DNA of 64,000 bases from NCBI GenBank assembly GCA_026545765.1, contig CM048841.1, positions 66,167,354 through 66,231,353 on the forward strand, read 5' to 3'. Of the stretch, positions 1-13,300 are shown piece by piece. Under the pieces are notes generated by a model, which worked only from the letters and a program-made list of their open reading frames with translations, searched no databases and had not been told where the DNA came from. Both the position numbers and the translations under genes were made by a program. The stretch's first letter is position 1, and every line of letters starts with the position of its first letter. Source of the DNA: Plantago major. Taxonomy: Eukaryota > Streptophyta > Magnoliopsida > Lamiales > Plantaginaceae.

Positions 1-975
1 TTAAGACATAATCTTGGATTAATGGAGATGCCTAAGGACTGAAAAATGTCCTGAATCTCTAAAGTCTGAGTAAGTGAGGTAGAAAAGAAGTAGGCCTCTG
101 AGAACATATTCTCAGAAAGCCAAGTTGATAAGAAGTGATGCAAAGGTTTCTGAGTAGCAACACTCAGAAAGGCAAAACATTTCTGGAACGGGTATCCAGA
201 AAGGCAAAGGTTGGTACACACTCAATAAGTAAATAAGACTAGAACTTACTTACTGAGAGTGGGTCAAATACATTCAAACAACTGAAGCTTCTGACACTTG
301 AATTCAGAAAGCTATTTAGTCATAAAGAGAAAAGACACACAAAGCCCGAAAAGTATAAGTTCTGAAAGTCAAACATGTCCAATGTCTCGTATTTTTGCCA
401 TTTTTATGATAAACAATATAAAGATAAGGACTTGACACTCAGAATGATAAGTTCAAACGATTGAGTGTTCTTACTCTTTACTAAGTGACATAATGGATGT
501 AAGTTGTTAAAAATCCATCAAGTCGGCACAATACCATTTGTTGATTGATATCATTACAAGATATTCAATATAAGCCCTTGATGAATAAACGATTTGATCT
601 CAACGGTTGAGATTAAAACAAAGCAAGTAATGTCTGTTGAGAAATGCAGACATGTCCCACTACGCATTTAATGAAGTACAAAGGACGTACCATGCCTATG
701 CAGATACAAAGACACGCATTCATATTCAGTTGTATGTATGTTGTATCTATGTACATTTTGTCTGCTATATATATAGGATTTCGGCAAAAGACAAACACTT
801 TAACCAATTCCGAAATTTCAAACTTGCATCAAAACAGCAAAATCTCTCAAGATTTCTGCAAAACCCCCTCTGCAAACTCAACTTCTTGTGCTTAGTCTTC
901 TGAAAAGATAGACTAATCTCGATTAATTATGCAAAATTCATCTGAAAAACACTCACTCAAAACTCTATATAAGAG

Positions 976-3900
976 ATGGCACCCAAGAAGATGACCACCA
1001 AGAACCCTAAGGCCGCATCATCTACTCCTGCTGAAAAGAAAGGAGGAAAGGAACTTAAGGTGTTGAATAAACGCCTTCTGGGAAAGTTCACCCCATCGGA
1101 CTGGAACCTTAACCACAAAATGATTTGGGGAGCTTTTCTGGTGAAGAGGTATGTACCAGCAGTTATACCTTCAAGACCAGAAAGGAAACTGATATTGGGA
1201 TCCTGAAGAATTCCCATATCTACAAGCTTCTATCTGCTGCACCCAGTGGACTATCCACACTGGATGTACTGGAGTTCTATAACAACTCCAAAATCTTCAC
1301 AAAGGTTGTGAATGATAGAGAAGAGAAATACATGCAGACTGAAGTCCAAGGACAAGAAATTGTTCTAGACTGCAAGACTTTCTGCAAGATATCCCGATTG
1401 AAAAATTGAGGAACAATTGAAGACATCAACATCAAGGACGCTTCCATGATTCAAGGCGTCAAAGAGCTCTTTGAAGCAATCCAGTTAGAAAATGCAAAGG
1501 GTTGCCCAGGAGACTTTGTTCTGAAAGCCATCAGAACTAGTCATCTCCAGAAACACTGGAGTACTTTAGCTCTTATTCTGGTCCTGCTTTGATGGCAACA
1601 AAGGTGGAGTAGACCAGATAAGCATGGAGAGATGGATGATGATGCATCTTCTGAACAAGAAGCATGAAGGAAAGGAAACCCACTTCAATTGGGGGAAGTA
1701 CGCCTTCAACAAATTCCTTGGACATATTGAGGAATTTGAGCCCAAAATCATCAATGGCCTTGCTGAGCCAAAGGCCAATATGCACTTTGGTCTCAGAATC
1801 TGTTACATTCTGGAAACAATGGGAATCACTCTCAGAGAGAAACAAGAAATCCCAGTCACCAACTCCCTTTTCAGACACGCCTTTGAAGAAAAGGAGAAAC
1901 TTGCTGTTGAGAACGCACTCAGAAAGGCAGAAGAAGAAGAAACTGCACAACAAGGTGAGGAGGTCTCTGAGCAAGCTCAAGCTAAACCTCCAGTTGCAAA
2001 GAGAAAGAGGACTCAAAGCAAAAGAGCCTCCAAGTCCCTAAGCATACAAGAGGCACAACCTTCTGGAGACAAGGTCTCAAAAGATGTTGGACGCCCAGAT
2101 TGGCAACTCCAGAATGCTCCAAGAATCCTGAACCAGACTGCTCCAGAACTCTCCAGAGATGATAGAAATATCATAGATGGGTCTGCACCAACACAGAATA
2201 GTGATTATGAGGATGATGAAGTACTTGCAAAAGTACTCAAAAGATTCAAGTATGAGACCCATGGAGGAGCATCAAGCTCAGCTCTTCAGAGAGACAAGAG
2301 CCCCTCTGCCCAGCAGGAAGAAGAAGGCCTGGGTGAGGAAGATAGAATGCTGGAAGATCCTGACATTGCTTCCACATTCACAATGCTAGCACTTAATGTT
2401 GCTGAAGAAAATCCTGTTTTAACACAGGTTCCTCAACATTCTGAGAAAGCTCAACTCTCAGAAAGGGATCAAACTGAGATGGAGACTCAGAATGATACTG
2501 CAGAGGAGAACAACAATGAGCACAGAAAGACTGTGGAATCACCACAAGTCCAAGAGATCAATGATCAGCCTGACTCTATTATGGTAACAAAGATGGTTTG
2601 TATTTAACTTGTGAACATAGGTATATGTTAACCAGTTATTCATAAGCTTTGTTTGTTACAGGCCAATTTAGAGGCAATCTTTCAGGGGGAAGAAAAATTG
2701 TCCACACCTTTGAATCAAGAAGAGGTTCCTTCAACCTCAGAACATCAAGAAGAGCCTGTCCCACAAGTAGTAAAGTTATCTCTGAAGAAGAAATAACTAA
2801 CTAAAAATGCTCTTATCTTATGTTCCAATATTCTTAATGTCTCTTCTTAGGCTCCAACTGAGGAAGTAGTGGTGGTGGAACTAACACCCCAAAACCAAGA
2901 GATTCCAGAGGCTGAAAAGCTCTCTGAGGAAGTATTTACTGAGCCTTCTGCTGCGAAGGTAAGTAATCAGTAATAGTCTTCTTCACGAATGCTCTGGAAA
3001 ACCCACTACTAAATCTTTTATGTTTGTTCTTACAGGCTCAATCAGAAGAACACTTGGTAGGAAAGATTGTGGTCTTATCTCCTCCAAAAGAAACTGGCAA
3101 TGCTGAAGAAGTAGAATCAGCAGAAAAGGTTCCAGAAACCCCCAAGGTTTCTGAGAAAGATGCCACTGAGCTTCCTCACTTGGAAGTAAGTGAAGTCTCA
3201 GAAAGCATTTTTCCACTTATCTTTTTTGTTAACAGTTTCTAAACATATTTGATTTTAATTCTCAGGTTCTAGCAGAAAGAAGGGTTGATGAGGATCAGAC
3301 TTCTCCTCACAGCAAGGTATCTGAGGCCTCTGTGCCCAAACAAGCAGAAGTCCAAGCAGATGAGCCTAGTGTTTCTACACAGGTATGCTCAGAAAGCTTA
3401 CTTTTGCACACAGATACTAACACAAGTGGTTTGAACAAAACTAACTTGATCCCTTTCTTTCAGGCTCAAAGTCTAGTGTCAGTTGATTTACTCAAGGCTT
3501 TCCAGAAGCACACTTTAAAGAAACATCTCAAGTGCTTCAGACAATGGCAGAAACTTAGAAAGGCTGACCTTTCTGAATTAGCCAAAGTAATCGACGTCCC
3601 AGAAAAGAGAGCAATCGCCTTCAATCTGGAAGATTATATCCATGCATTGTTCCTAACAGAGTCCTACTCATTTGCCACTCTGATGCATGAAGACTTCATT
3701 CATGAAGTAGCACAAAGACTTATAGCAGAAATCAAGTCTGCGGATGCTCAAACCCAAGAGCAGATGGTTACCCATCCTGCCTTGCCCAGCAAGCTCACTA
3801 CTTATCCTACTGAACAAGAAGAAGTTAATGGGAGGATGATTACATTCCAAATGTGATCAACCTGGTTTCAGAAGATGACGAGGAGATGGACGAAAATGAT

Positions 3901-5430
3901 TATCACGAACCTCCCTCTGAGCATCCAAACCAAGAAGCAAAGAAAAAGGATGATGATGATGATGATCAGAATGATGATCCCCAACCTGGACAAAGCGGGA
4001 TTCAAAAAGCTAGCAATGGAAGTGGAGAAAAGGCTACTCCTTCAAATGCTCAGAAAGCCCCATCATCATCACCTTCCAAGTCTCATCAAGGTATCCAACA
4101 GGCTGAGCACAATGATGCCATAGAAGAAATTTCAGCCGCTGAGTTCAGGATTGAACAACTCAGAAAGGTGTTGGAAGAAGAAAAGAGAATCAGCATTGAG
4201 TGTCAAGCTCTTGTTGATGAAAAGGAGGCCAAACTCAAGAAGCTCAAAGAAGCTAATGCCAAGGAATTGGCACTCCTAGATGAGCAAAGAAATCTGAAGA
4301 ATGCCATTGTTGTCACAGCTACTGAGATAGATGCCATGGATGACAATGATGATGAAGAGCATGATCTCGAGGTCGCATCGGAAAGACCTTCTACATCCTC
4401 TCGGAAGGCCAAAGATACTCCAAGGCAAACAAAAGATGTTAGGCGACTTGCAAACAATCCCAGAGAAGGATTATGAGGGTGATCTTTGTCAAGAAGACCG
4501 CAACTTGATTATCGCAGAAGAAGATGAGAGACTTATCACTCAAGAAAAGAGAGCCCTACTTGCTCCTCATATCTTCTACGCACTGTAGTTCAAGAAGTGA
4601 AGAGCACCGCAAGGAATAGTATCTTTTGAACTCGAGAGACACTAGTTGCCCAAGACACGAAGTGCTAAAATTGTCCCGAAGAGATGAAGCCATTGGCTTG
4701 CTTTACTCAATAGAGCAACCAAAGATAGCTCTCTCTAAAAAGACCTAGGGTTGGTCAAGGATGAGGATTGTAACAATGCTAATGCAGATTGAATGAAGCC
4801 GACCATGTCATCCCGCAAGCCAACGCCATCCTAAGGCCGCTTGAAGAGCTCAATGAAAGGAGCAGAACTGGTTAGCGTAAAGAGCTGAAGAAGGAACTTC
4901 AAGAATTAGTCAGGGTGTACAACAATCCCAGAAAAACTTTGAATCACTCTCTGAAGCTTATGTTGTCATGAGTCAGTCATTCATGACTAAGGGGGAAGAG
5001 ATGCCTCAGAAAGGCAGAGGAAGAAAAAGAAAACAATCAAATCCTCCCTCCTCAAGTCAACTTGTCATTAAGGACACCACTGGAGACACCCTTGTGAAGA
5101 AGTTGTTCCAAATCAACCCGTAAGGTCGAGGAGTATGATAACTAGGGAGCCAAGTCCCTTAGAATCTCGAGAAGAAGAAGACTTAAGAAGAAGAAGAAAG
5201 GAAGAAGGAGAAGTAAGAGGCGAAAGTCGCAAGTCTCGGTTTTGGACTTCAATGATGATGAGGATGAATCGTCGATGAACATCCACTTCACAAGAAAAGG
5301 AGACAAGCAACTACTTCACAACCTCCTCTGGCGGCAAAGGCCTTTGGCAGAACTCCTTCGAAATACCAAGTCAATACAAGGAACATCCACGGAAGAAAGG
5401 GTTAGAGGATCTCTGACGAAGGCCACCTAA
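976..5430 (+). pseudogene. Unrecognised multi-exon charged coiled-coil protein of LARD copy A, frameshifted
   Basis: I do not recognise the family. The start ATG at 976 is chosen because copy B has the same ATG at 14902. The N-terminus is Lys-rich. A globular block follows (about 1624-1860), then an acidic Glu/Gln-rich stretch split by canonical GT-AG introns. Exon ends I infer: 1624-2583, 2662-2766, 2851-2958, 3036-3185, 3266-3382 and 3464 onward, all in phase 0, several starting with Ala. A second globular block is at 3464-3840, an Asp/Glu-rich linker at 3860-3990, a coiled coil at about 4120-4330, and a basic then acidic tail. Frames break near 1150, 1560, 3850 and after 4480, so it cannot make the full protein. 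It has no RT, integrase or zinc knuckle. The role is unknown; a structural or gag-like function is only a guess. Confidence 0.6.
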
Positions 5431-6488
5431 TGAGAAAAGCAAGAAGGATTCGGTTTGGCGAGTAAATAGAAACTCATCAAGAAAGGCCAACTGATGCCCA
5501 CATTGAGTATGTGAAGACTAGTAATGAAGAGTCTTCATATAGGTGCATTCCGAACAAGAGAGGGTATTAGATTACGGAACTACAACATCTACTTGTCAAT
5601 GATAAGTTTCAACTCCATCCTCAACAGATCCTAAAAATGGAGAAAGCAAGCGAATTGCTAAAACGAGCACCTTCATGCACGGCTAAACTTTGAAGTAGAA
5701 AAGAGGAATGAAGAAAGATGGATCTTTCTTTTCCTTACCCAAAGCGATGATGTACACAAGGTAAGAAAAGCGGATGGTAGCAGAAGAACAAACTAGGTGT
5801 TTCAACCTATGAGTCATTCTATATGACATTGGATGAATACCTAGATGATATACACTATCTGGAAGAAATATACAAGTATTTCAACCTATCTCAGCTGCAA
5901 GTAGACCATGCCTGGGTCTGGGGAAAGTACCTCTGGGTCAAACATTTTCTGCGGAAGAATCACAAGCTTGGCAAGAGTTACCATGAAATATGTGACTTAT
6001 CCAGAAAGACAGAGCTCTCTGTCAGAAGGATTCTTTATGACTATGTCCAAGAATGCAGAAAAGTGGATGATTATGTCAACTGATCCAGAAAGGATGATGA
6101 AGAACTTGAGGTATCTGAACCCAAGTTGCATTTTTGAAGACTTGAAGACTAGTAACATTAGAATACTCTCTTGGAGCTTGGATTCTCCTTTGTTCTAATT
6201 TACTTAGTATGTTTTGTTACTTTTTGTAATCTTGCTGATTGTTTCTAAATTTCTCTATCTGTAAAAGTTGCATCTTATTACTATCGAAGATCATTCTCTC
6301 AGATACATTTAAATAGATGACAACTTATCAGCAAAGATCACTTCTTGTGATTTGGTTGATGTTTACTTTCTGCACTTAATTCAACTAAAATTGAATATCA
6401 TTCAAAATGATTAAGTGGTGGATTGTTTTCTCTTCCAGGATTACAAATTTGTAATAGGACTTAAAAGATAGTCATGGATGACTGATCA

Positions 6489-6502
6489 AAAAGGGGGAAA
6501 TT
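6489..6502 (+). other. Polypurine tract of LARD copy A
   Basis: An A/G-only run, AAAAGGGGGAAA, sits directly before the LTR start TGTTAGGA. That is the expected second-strand priming site of an LTR retrotransposon. The same tract occurs in copy B at about 9491-9503 on the minus strand. Confidence 0.8.
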
Positions 6503-7876
6503 TGTTAGGAATATCTGTTAGTATTTTGATCACTCATCACATGTTTTATCTCAGACAGAAAGGTGATTAAGTACTCTTGGTTCGCTTGAACATTGTAAAA
6601 GAGGAAATCACTGAGTATGATTAGTCTAGTAAATCTTGTATTAGGATTATAGGTCTCTAAGTGTAATTTTTATTTCCAGAAGACCATGAAGATCAATCCT
6701 AGCAATGGAGCTTTTCTGAAGATTAGAAGACTGAAGATTGCACAAGATTTATGAAGATATCAAGGTTTAGTCTAACTCAAAAAGACTATGTCCTTAATCT
6801 TTTCTTAAGTGTATTTACTTACTTTTGAAATATGATTCTGGACACATGACATCATGAGTATGGAGCATGCAAGCCATCAGAAAGGCTCATGTATCCGTTG
6901 AAGACTACAGGACAAGAAATAGTATAATTGCATTAATTGCATCGGTAGAAAAGTCCTCTACGAGACATGAGACAAGGACTTCTGAGTACTCATTTCAAGA
7001 TAAGTATGGACTGAATTTGAATTGTGTCTAACGGATATCATTCCAACAACTCTCAAATTCATCTATATATATCACACACTTAGATGCTGAGAAATACACA
7101 CCTTAGAACGCTCTATCTTGCAAACTTACCATCAAGCAAAGTATTCTATCAAGCACTCTACTACCCTTTCTGAAAGCTTTCTGTTGCTCGAAGAATCACT
7201 AGTAGTTCCTTAACAAGAGATTGTTATTCGTAAAAGAGTTGAACTATCAGATACCCTTTCTGAAGCTCATTCTCCAGAACGGACATCAACTACTTGGGTC
7301 AGTAAAGAGAAGCGCCATCCTTGAACAAGTGTATTAAGTAGTCTTGTTCTATTAGGCTCTCTGAAAACATAGAAAAGTTACGAGAAGCCCTCGACAAACC
7401 TTATAACCACACCATCAAGGCGTGGAGTAGAGGAAGTACTTGATTTGGGAAATCAAGGAATAACTCAAGGTTATCTGAGTAGAGGAAGTACTTAGCTCGG
7501 GAATAACTCGGAGGAACATTTGGTTGGGAACCATTTGTTTAGGAATCTTAGAATAGGATTATTGTAAGGTGAACTCAATTATCATTCTAGTGAATTCTAG
7601 GTCTCGGAAAGACGAAGTGGATTAGTTGGAGGATTCACCACCTCGGATACCACTATACTTGCTGTGTCATTTACCTTTCTGTATTTACATTTCAGCAAAG
7701 CACACTCACATACTTATTGTTTCTGCACTTACCTATCTTAAAGTCTTCCGCGCTCTGAATTTAAGTATCAGAAACCCCCAGGTTTCTGAGAAACTGTGTT
7801 TATCGACAAGAGTTTTAAAAGACTATTCACCCCCCCCCCCCTCTAGTCTTTTACTTTGCCGTTATCTGGACCAACA
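6503..7876 (+). repeat. 3' LTR of LARD copy A
   Basis: About 1.37 kb, starting TGTTAGGAATATCTG and ending GGACCAACA, the TG...CA form of an LTR. It matches, in reverse complement, the LTR at 8190-9488 and the partial one at 15714-16782. A TATA-like run at 7063-7072 is a possible promoter core; LTR B has TATAAATATC at the equivalent place. A C-homopolymer run near 7831 is mirrored by a G run near 8223 in copy B. Confidence 0.8.
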
Positions 7877-8109
7877 CATAGTCCTCATGAGCTACTTGAA
7901 TTATGAACATGTATAATTTTGATCACATTATTAAATACTTAAGGGAATATATTAATGGACCAGATTGCCCTTACTAATTGTTCTAGACATCACGATGAAC
8001 TGTGAACATACCAAACCACCCTCCACAAACTTTTCTAGCCAATAGGATCGAGTATTCTGCCATGTGGCATGACAAATGGACCAATAAGAAGCCTAGAAAA
8101 CTAATTCGA

Positions 8110-8172
<63 letters not shown>

Positions 8173-8189
8173 TAGTGGATTAATGTAGT
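7877..8189. other. Spacer between the two head-to-head LARD copies
   Basis: About 313 bp of AT-rich sequence not shared by the arms. It contains the (TA)n microsatellite at 8113-8170 and no convincing gene. It is the loop of the giant inverted repeat formed by copies A and B. Confidence 0.7.
8113..8170. repeat. (TA)n microsatellite
   Basis: An uninterrupted run of about 28 TA dinucleotides lies in the spacer of the inverted repeat. Such tracts extrude cruciforms easily and are unstable in length. Confidence 0.95.
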
Positions 8190-9488
8190 TGTTGGTCCAG
8201 ATAACGGCAAAGTAAAAGACTAGGGGGGGGGGGGGTGAATAGTCTTTTAAAACTTTTGTCGATAAACACAGTTTCTCAGAAACTTGGGGGGTTTCTGATA
8301 CTTAAATTCAGAGCGCGGAAGACTTTAAGATAGGTAAGTGCGTAAACAAAAGTATGTGTGTGCTTGCTTTGAAGATAAATGCAGAAAGGTAAATAACACA
8401 ACAAGTATAGTGGTATCTGGAGGTGGCGTAATCCTCCAACTAATCCACTTCGGTCTTTCTGAGACCTAGAATTCACTAGAACAGATAATTGAGTTCACCT
8501 TACAATAATCCTATTCTAAGATTCCTAAACAAATGGTTCCCAACCAAATGTTCGAAGTTATTCCAGCTAAGTACTTCCTCTACCCTTGAGTTATTCCCAT
8601 TTCCCAAATCAAGTAGTCTTCCGTTATAAGGTTTGTCGAGAGGCTTCTTTTATGTTTCAGAGAGAAGAACTTAATACTTGTCAATACCTTGTAGGTATGG
8701 CATTTTTATCGACCCCAAGTAATTGATGTCCGCTCGAGAATGAGCTTCGGGTTATCCGATAGTTCAACTCTTTCATAATAACAATTCAGGTTCAACTTAG
8801 AACTACTAGTGATTCTTCATGCAAATGTAGCTAAAGGGTAGTAGAGTGTGAGAGAATACTTTGCTAGATTGTAAGTTTGCAAATTAGATCGCTCTTTGTC
8901 GTATTTCTCAAAAGATCTAAGTGTGTGATATTTATAGATGAATTGAGAGTCGATGATATCCGTTAGACACAATTTAAATTCAAATTATACTTATCTTGAA
9001 ATGAGTACTGTAAGTCCTTGTCTCATATCTCGAGAGGTGCTTTTCTGCCGATGCAATTAATGCATATGTACTATTTCTTGTAGTCTTCAACGGATACATT
9101 AGCCTTTCTGATGGCTTGCATGCTCCATACTCATGATGTCATATGTTCTAGAATCATGTTTCAAAAGTAACTAAATGCACTTAAGAAAGCATTAAGAACA
9201 TAGTCTTTCCGAGTGAGACTAAACCTTGGTGTCTTCATAAATCTTGTGCAATCTCCGGTCTTGTAATCTTCAGAAAAGCTCCATTGCTAGGATTGATCTT
9301 CATGGTCTTCTTGGAAATAAAAATTATATTCAGAGACCTATAATCCTAAAACAAGATTTACTAGACTAATCATACTCAGTGATTTCCTCTTTTACAATGT
9401 TCAAGTGAACTAAGAGTACTTAATCACCTTTCTGGCAAAGATAAGAACATGTGATGAATGATCAAAATACTAACAGATATTCCTAACA
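8190..9488 (-). repeat. 3' LTR of LARD copy B
   Basis: About 1.3 kb; the plus strand starts TGTTGGTCCAG and ends TCCTAACA. It is the reverse complement of the copy A LTR with scattered small indels. A TATAAATATC box lies at 8946-8937 on the minus strand. Confidence 0.8.
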
Positions 9489-10321
9489 AATTTCCCCCTT
9501 TTTGATCAGTCATCCATGACTATCTTTTAAAGTCCTATTACAAATTTGTAATCCTGGAAGAGAAAATAATCCACCACTTAATCATTTCAAATGATATTCA
9601 ATTTTAGTTGAATTAAGTGTAGAAAGTAAAACATCAACCAAATCACAAGAAGTGACCTTTGCTGATAAGTTGTCATCTATTAAAATGTATCTGAGAGTAT
9701 GATCTTCGATAGGTACGCTTCTGAGTGAGATGCAACTTTTACAAATAGAGAAATTCAAAAACAATCAGCAAGATTACAAAAAGTAACAAAACATACTAAG
9801 TAAATTAGAACAACAGGAGAGTCCAAGCTCCAAGTAAACATTCTAAGATACTAGTCTTCAAGTCTTCAAAAATAACTTAGGTTCAGAAACCTCAAGTTCT
9901 TCAGCATCCTTTCTGGATCAGTTGACATAATCATCCACTTTTCTGCATTCTTGGACATAGTCATAAAGAGTCCTTCTGACAGAGAGTTCTGTCTTTCTGG
10001 ACAAATCACATATTTCTTGGTAACTCTTGCCAAGTTTATGATTTTTCCTCAGAAAACGTTTGACCTGTATTTTCCCTGCACCTGGCATGGTCTACTTGAA
10101 TTGAGATAGGTTGAAATATTTGTATATTTCTTCCAGATAGTGTATATCATCTAGGTATTCATCCAATGTCATATAGAATGACTCATAGGTTGAAACTACT
10201 AGTTTGTTCTTCTTGTCAGTAGCTACCATCCATTTTTACAGACTTGTGTACATCATCGCTTTGGGTAAGGATGCAAAGGAGAGGTCCATCTTTCCGCATC
10301 GTTTCTCTTCTACTTCAAAGT

Positions 10322-13300
10322 TTAGCCAGCATGAAGGTGCTCATTTTTAGCAATTCGCCTTCTCCATTTCAGTATCTGGTTGAGGATGGGAGTTGGAAAC
10401 TTATCATTGACAAGTAAATGTTGTAGTTCCAGAATCCAATATTCAATGTGGGCATCAGTTGGCTTTTCTTGAACAATTTCTCTGTTTGTTCTGCCAAACT
10501 GGGAATCCCTTCTTACTTTTCTGTTGGGTGGCCTTCTGTCAGGAGATCCTCTAACCCTTTCTTCCTGCCTTGGGGCTGTGCTGGTGGAAGTTCCTTGTAT
10601 TGACTTGGTATTTCCAGAAGGAGTTCTGGCTGCCAAAGGCATTGCTGCCAGAGGAGGTTGTGAGGTGCTTGCTTGCCTTCTTCTCTTGTGAAGTGGATGT
10701 TCATCTGTATCAGATTCATCCTCATCATCATCATTGAAGTTCAAAAATGGTGGCTTGTAGCTTTCTTGGTCTCTCACTTCTCCTTCTTCTTGGTCTTCTC
10801 CTTTTTCAGGATTATTCTGGTTGTTCCCTTCTGAGATCCTAAGGGACTTGGTTCCCCTAGTGACCATACTTCTCAGCCTTCTGGCTGGTTGATCTGGAAC
10901 AACTTCTTCAACAGGGGAATCTCTGGTGTTCTTGATGACTAGTTGACTTGAGGAGGGAGGCATAGATTGTTTTCTCTTTCTTCCTCTGCCTTTCTGAGGC
11001 ATCTCTTCTTCTTCTTCCCCCTTAGTCATGAATGACTGACTCATAATGGCATAAGCTTCAGAGAGTGAGTCAAAGTTTTTCTGGAGATTATTGTGCACCC
11101 TGACCAATTCTTGGATTTCTTTCTTCAGCTCGTGGTTCTACTTAACCAGTTCCTGCTCCTTTCTGTTGAGCTCTTCAAGTGGCCTAAGAATGGCGTTGGC
11201 TTGCGTAATGATGATCGCTTCATTGAGTCTGCATTAGCATTGTTACAATCCTCATCCCCGACCAACCTTAGGTCTTTCCGAGAGAGCTATCTTTGGTTGC
11301 TCTGAGTAACGCAGCAGCCAATGACTTCATCTCTTCTGGGACGGATTTTAGCACTTCTGTGTCTTGAGCAATTAGTGTCTTTCTGAGTTCCAAAAAGATA
11401 CTATTTCTGGCACGGTGCTCTTCACTTCTTGAACTACTTGGTGCAGAGAATATATGAGGAGCAAGTAGAGCTCTCTTGTGTTGAGTGACAAGTCTCTCAT
11501 CTTCTCGCAAGAATCAAGTTTTGGTTGTTTTTAGCATCACTCTTATTATCTTTTTATTGAATAGTTTGCAGAGTGACAACCTTTTTCTGCTTTCCATCAA
11601 GTGTGCTGGCCTTCTGAGAAGATGTAGAAGGTCTTTCTGATGCAGTCTCAGCATCATCTTCTTCATCATCATTGTCATCCATGGCATTTATTTCAGCAGC
11701 TGTGACAACAATGGCATCTTTCAGATTTGTTTGCTCATCTAGGAGCGCCAATTCCTGGGTGTTAGCTTCTTTGAGCTTTTGAATTTTGGCTTCCTTTTCA
11801 TCAACAAGAGCTTGGCACTCTAAGTTGATTCTCTTCTCTTCTTCCAACACCTTTCTGAGTTGTTCAATCCTGAACTCAGCGGCAGATATCTCTTCAAGTA
11901 TATCGTTCTGTTCTGCCTGTTGGGTTTTCTGATGAGACTTTGAAGGTGATGATGATGGGGCTTTCTGAGCATTGGAAGGAGTGGCCTTGTCTTTACATCC
12001 TTTGCTAGCCTTCTGAATCCCGCCTTGTCCAGGTTGGGGATCATCATTCTGATCATTATCATCATCATTTTTCTTGTTTTCTTGACTTGGATGCTCAGAA
12101 GGGGGTTCTTGATAATCATTCTCGTCCATTTCTTCTTCATCTTCTGAAATCAAGTTGATCACATTTGGGAATGTAATCATTCTCCCATTCACTTCTTCTT
12201 GCTCAGCTGGGGAAGTAGTGAGCTTACTAGGCAATGCAGGATGGGTTACCATCTGCTCTTGGGTTTGAGCATCCGCAGTTTTGAAATCTGCTAGAAGTTT
12301 TTGTGCTACTTCATGAGTGAAGTCTTCATGCATCAGATTGGCAAAAGAATAAGACTCTGTTGGGAATAATGCATGGATGTAGTCTTCCAGATTTAGGGCT
12401 ATTGCTCTCTTCCGGGACGCCGATTACTCGTGCTATTTCGTAAAGGTCACCTTTCGAAGTTTCGCCATCATTCAAGCACTTTAGATGTTTCTTGAGAGTG
12501 TGCTTCTGGAAAGCCTTGAGTAAATCAACTGGCACAAAACTTTGAGCCTGAAAGAAAGGGATCAAGTTAGTTTTGTTCAAACCATTGAGTTGGTATCTGT
12601 GTGCAAAAGTAAGCTTTCTGAGCATACCTGTGTAGAAACACTAGGCTCATTTGCTTGGACTTCTGCTTGTTTGGGCACAGAGGCCTCAGATACCTTGATG
12701 TGAGGAGAAGTCTGATCCTCAGCATCCTTTCTTTCTGATTGAACTTCCAAGTGAGGAAGCTCAGTGGCATCTTTCTCAGAAACCTTGGGGGTTTCTGGAA
12801 CCTTTTCTTCAGATACTGCTTGTTCAGCAGTTTCAGTTTCTATTGGAGGAGTTTTCAAGAATTTTTCTCCTTCCAATTGTTCTTCTGACTGAGCCTGTAA
12901 GAACAAACATAAGAGATTTAGTAGTGGGATTTCCAGAGCATTCTTGAAGAAGATTATTACTGAGTGCTTACCTTCTCATCAGAAGGCTCAGTAAATGCTT
13001 CTTCAGAAAGCTTTTCAGCTTCTGGATTTTCTTGGTTTTGGAGTGTTGGTCCCTCCACCACTACTTCCTCAGTTAGAGCCTAAAGTAAGACAAAAAGAAA
13101 TTTAGAACACAAGATATTAATTTTTCAAGCAAGCTATTTCTTATTCAGAGATAACTTAGCTACCTGTAGAACAGGCTCTTCTTGTTGTTCTGAGGTTGGA
13201 GAAACCTCTTCTTCATTCAGAAGGGTGGACAAATTAACTTCCCCCTGAAAGTTTGTCTCCAATATGGCCTGTAACAAAATGAAGCTTATGAGTAACAAGT

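Larger units (their letters stand above)
1..7876 (+). mobile_element. Large LTR retrotransposon derivative, copy A (5' end outside window)
   Basis: This is the interior and 3' LTR of an LTR element read on the plus strand. Collinear sequence on the opposite strand at 8190-16782 is a second copy. The order seen is an untranslated leader (1-975), a multi-exon unrecognised coding region (976 to about 5430), further diverged interior, a polypurine tract just before 6503, and a 3' LTR at 6503-7876. No protease, reverse transcriptase, RNase H or integrase motif is visible, so it fits the non-autonomous LARD class, mobilised in trans by unknown relatives. The superfamily cannot be assigned without pol. 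The 5' LTR must lie left of position 1. Confidence 0.8.

Noticed and set aside
7983..8210. Ile-Tyr repeat protein
   Set aside because: Pure translation of the (TA)n tract.
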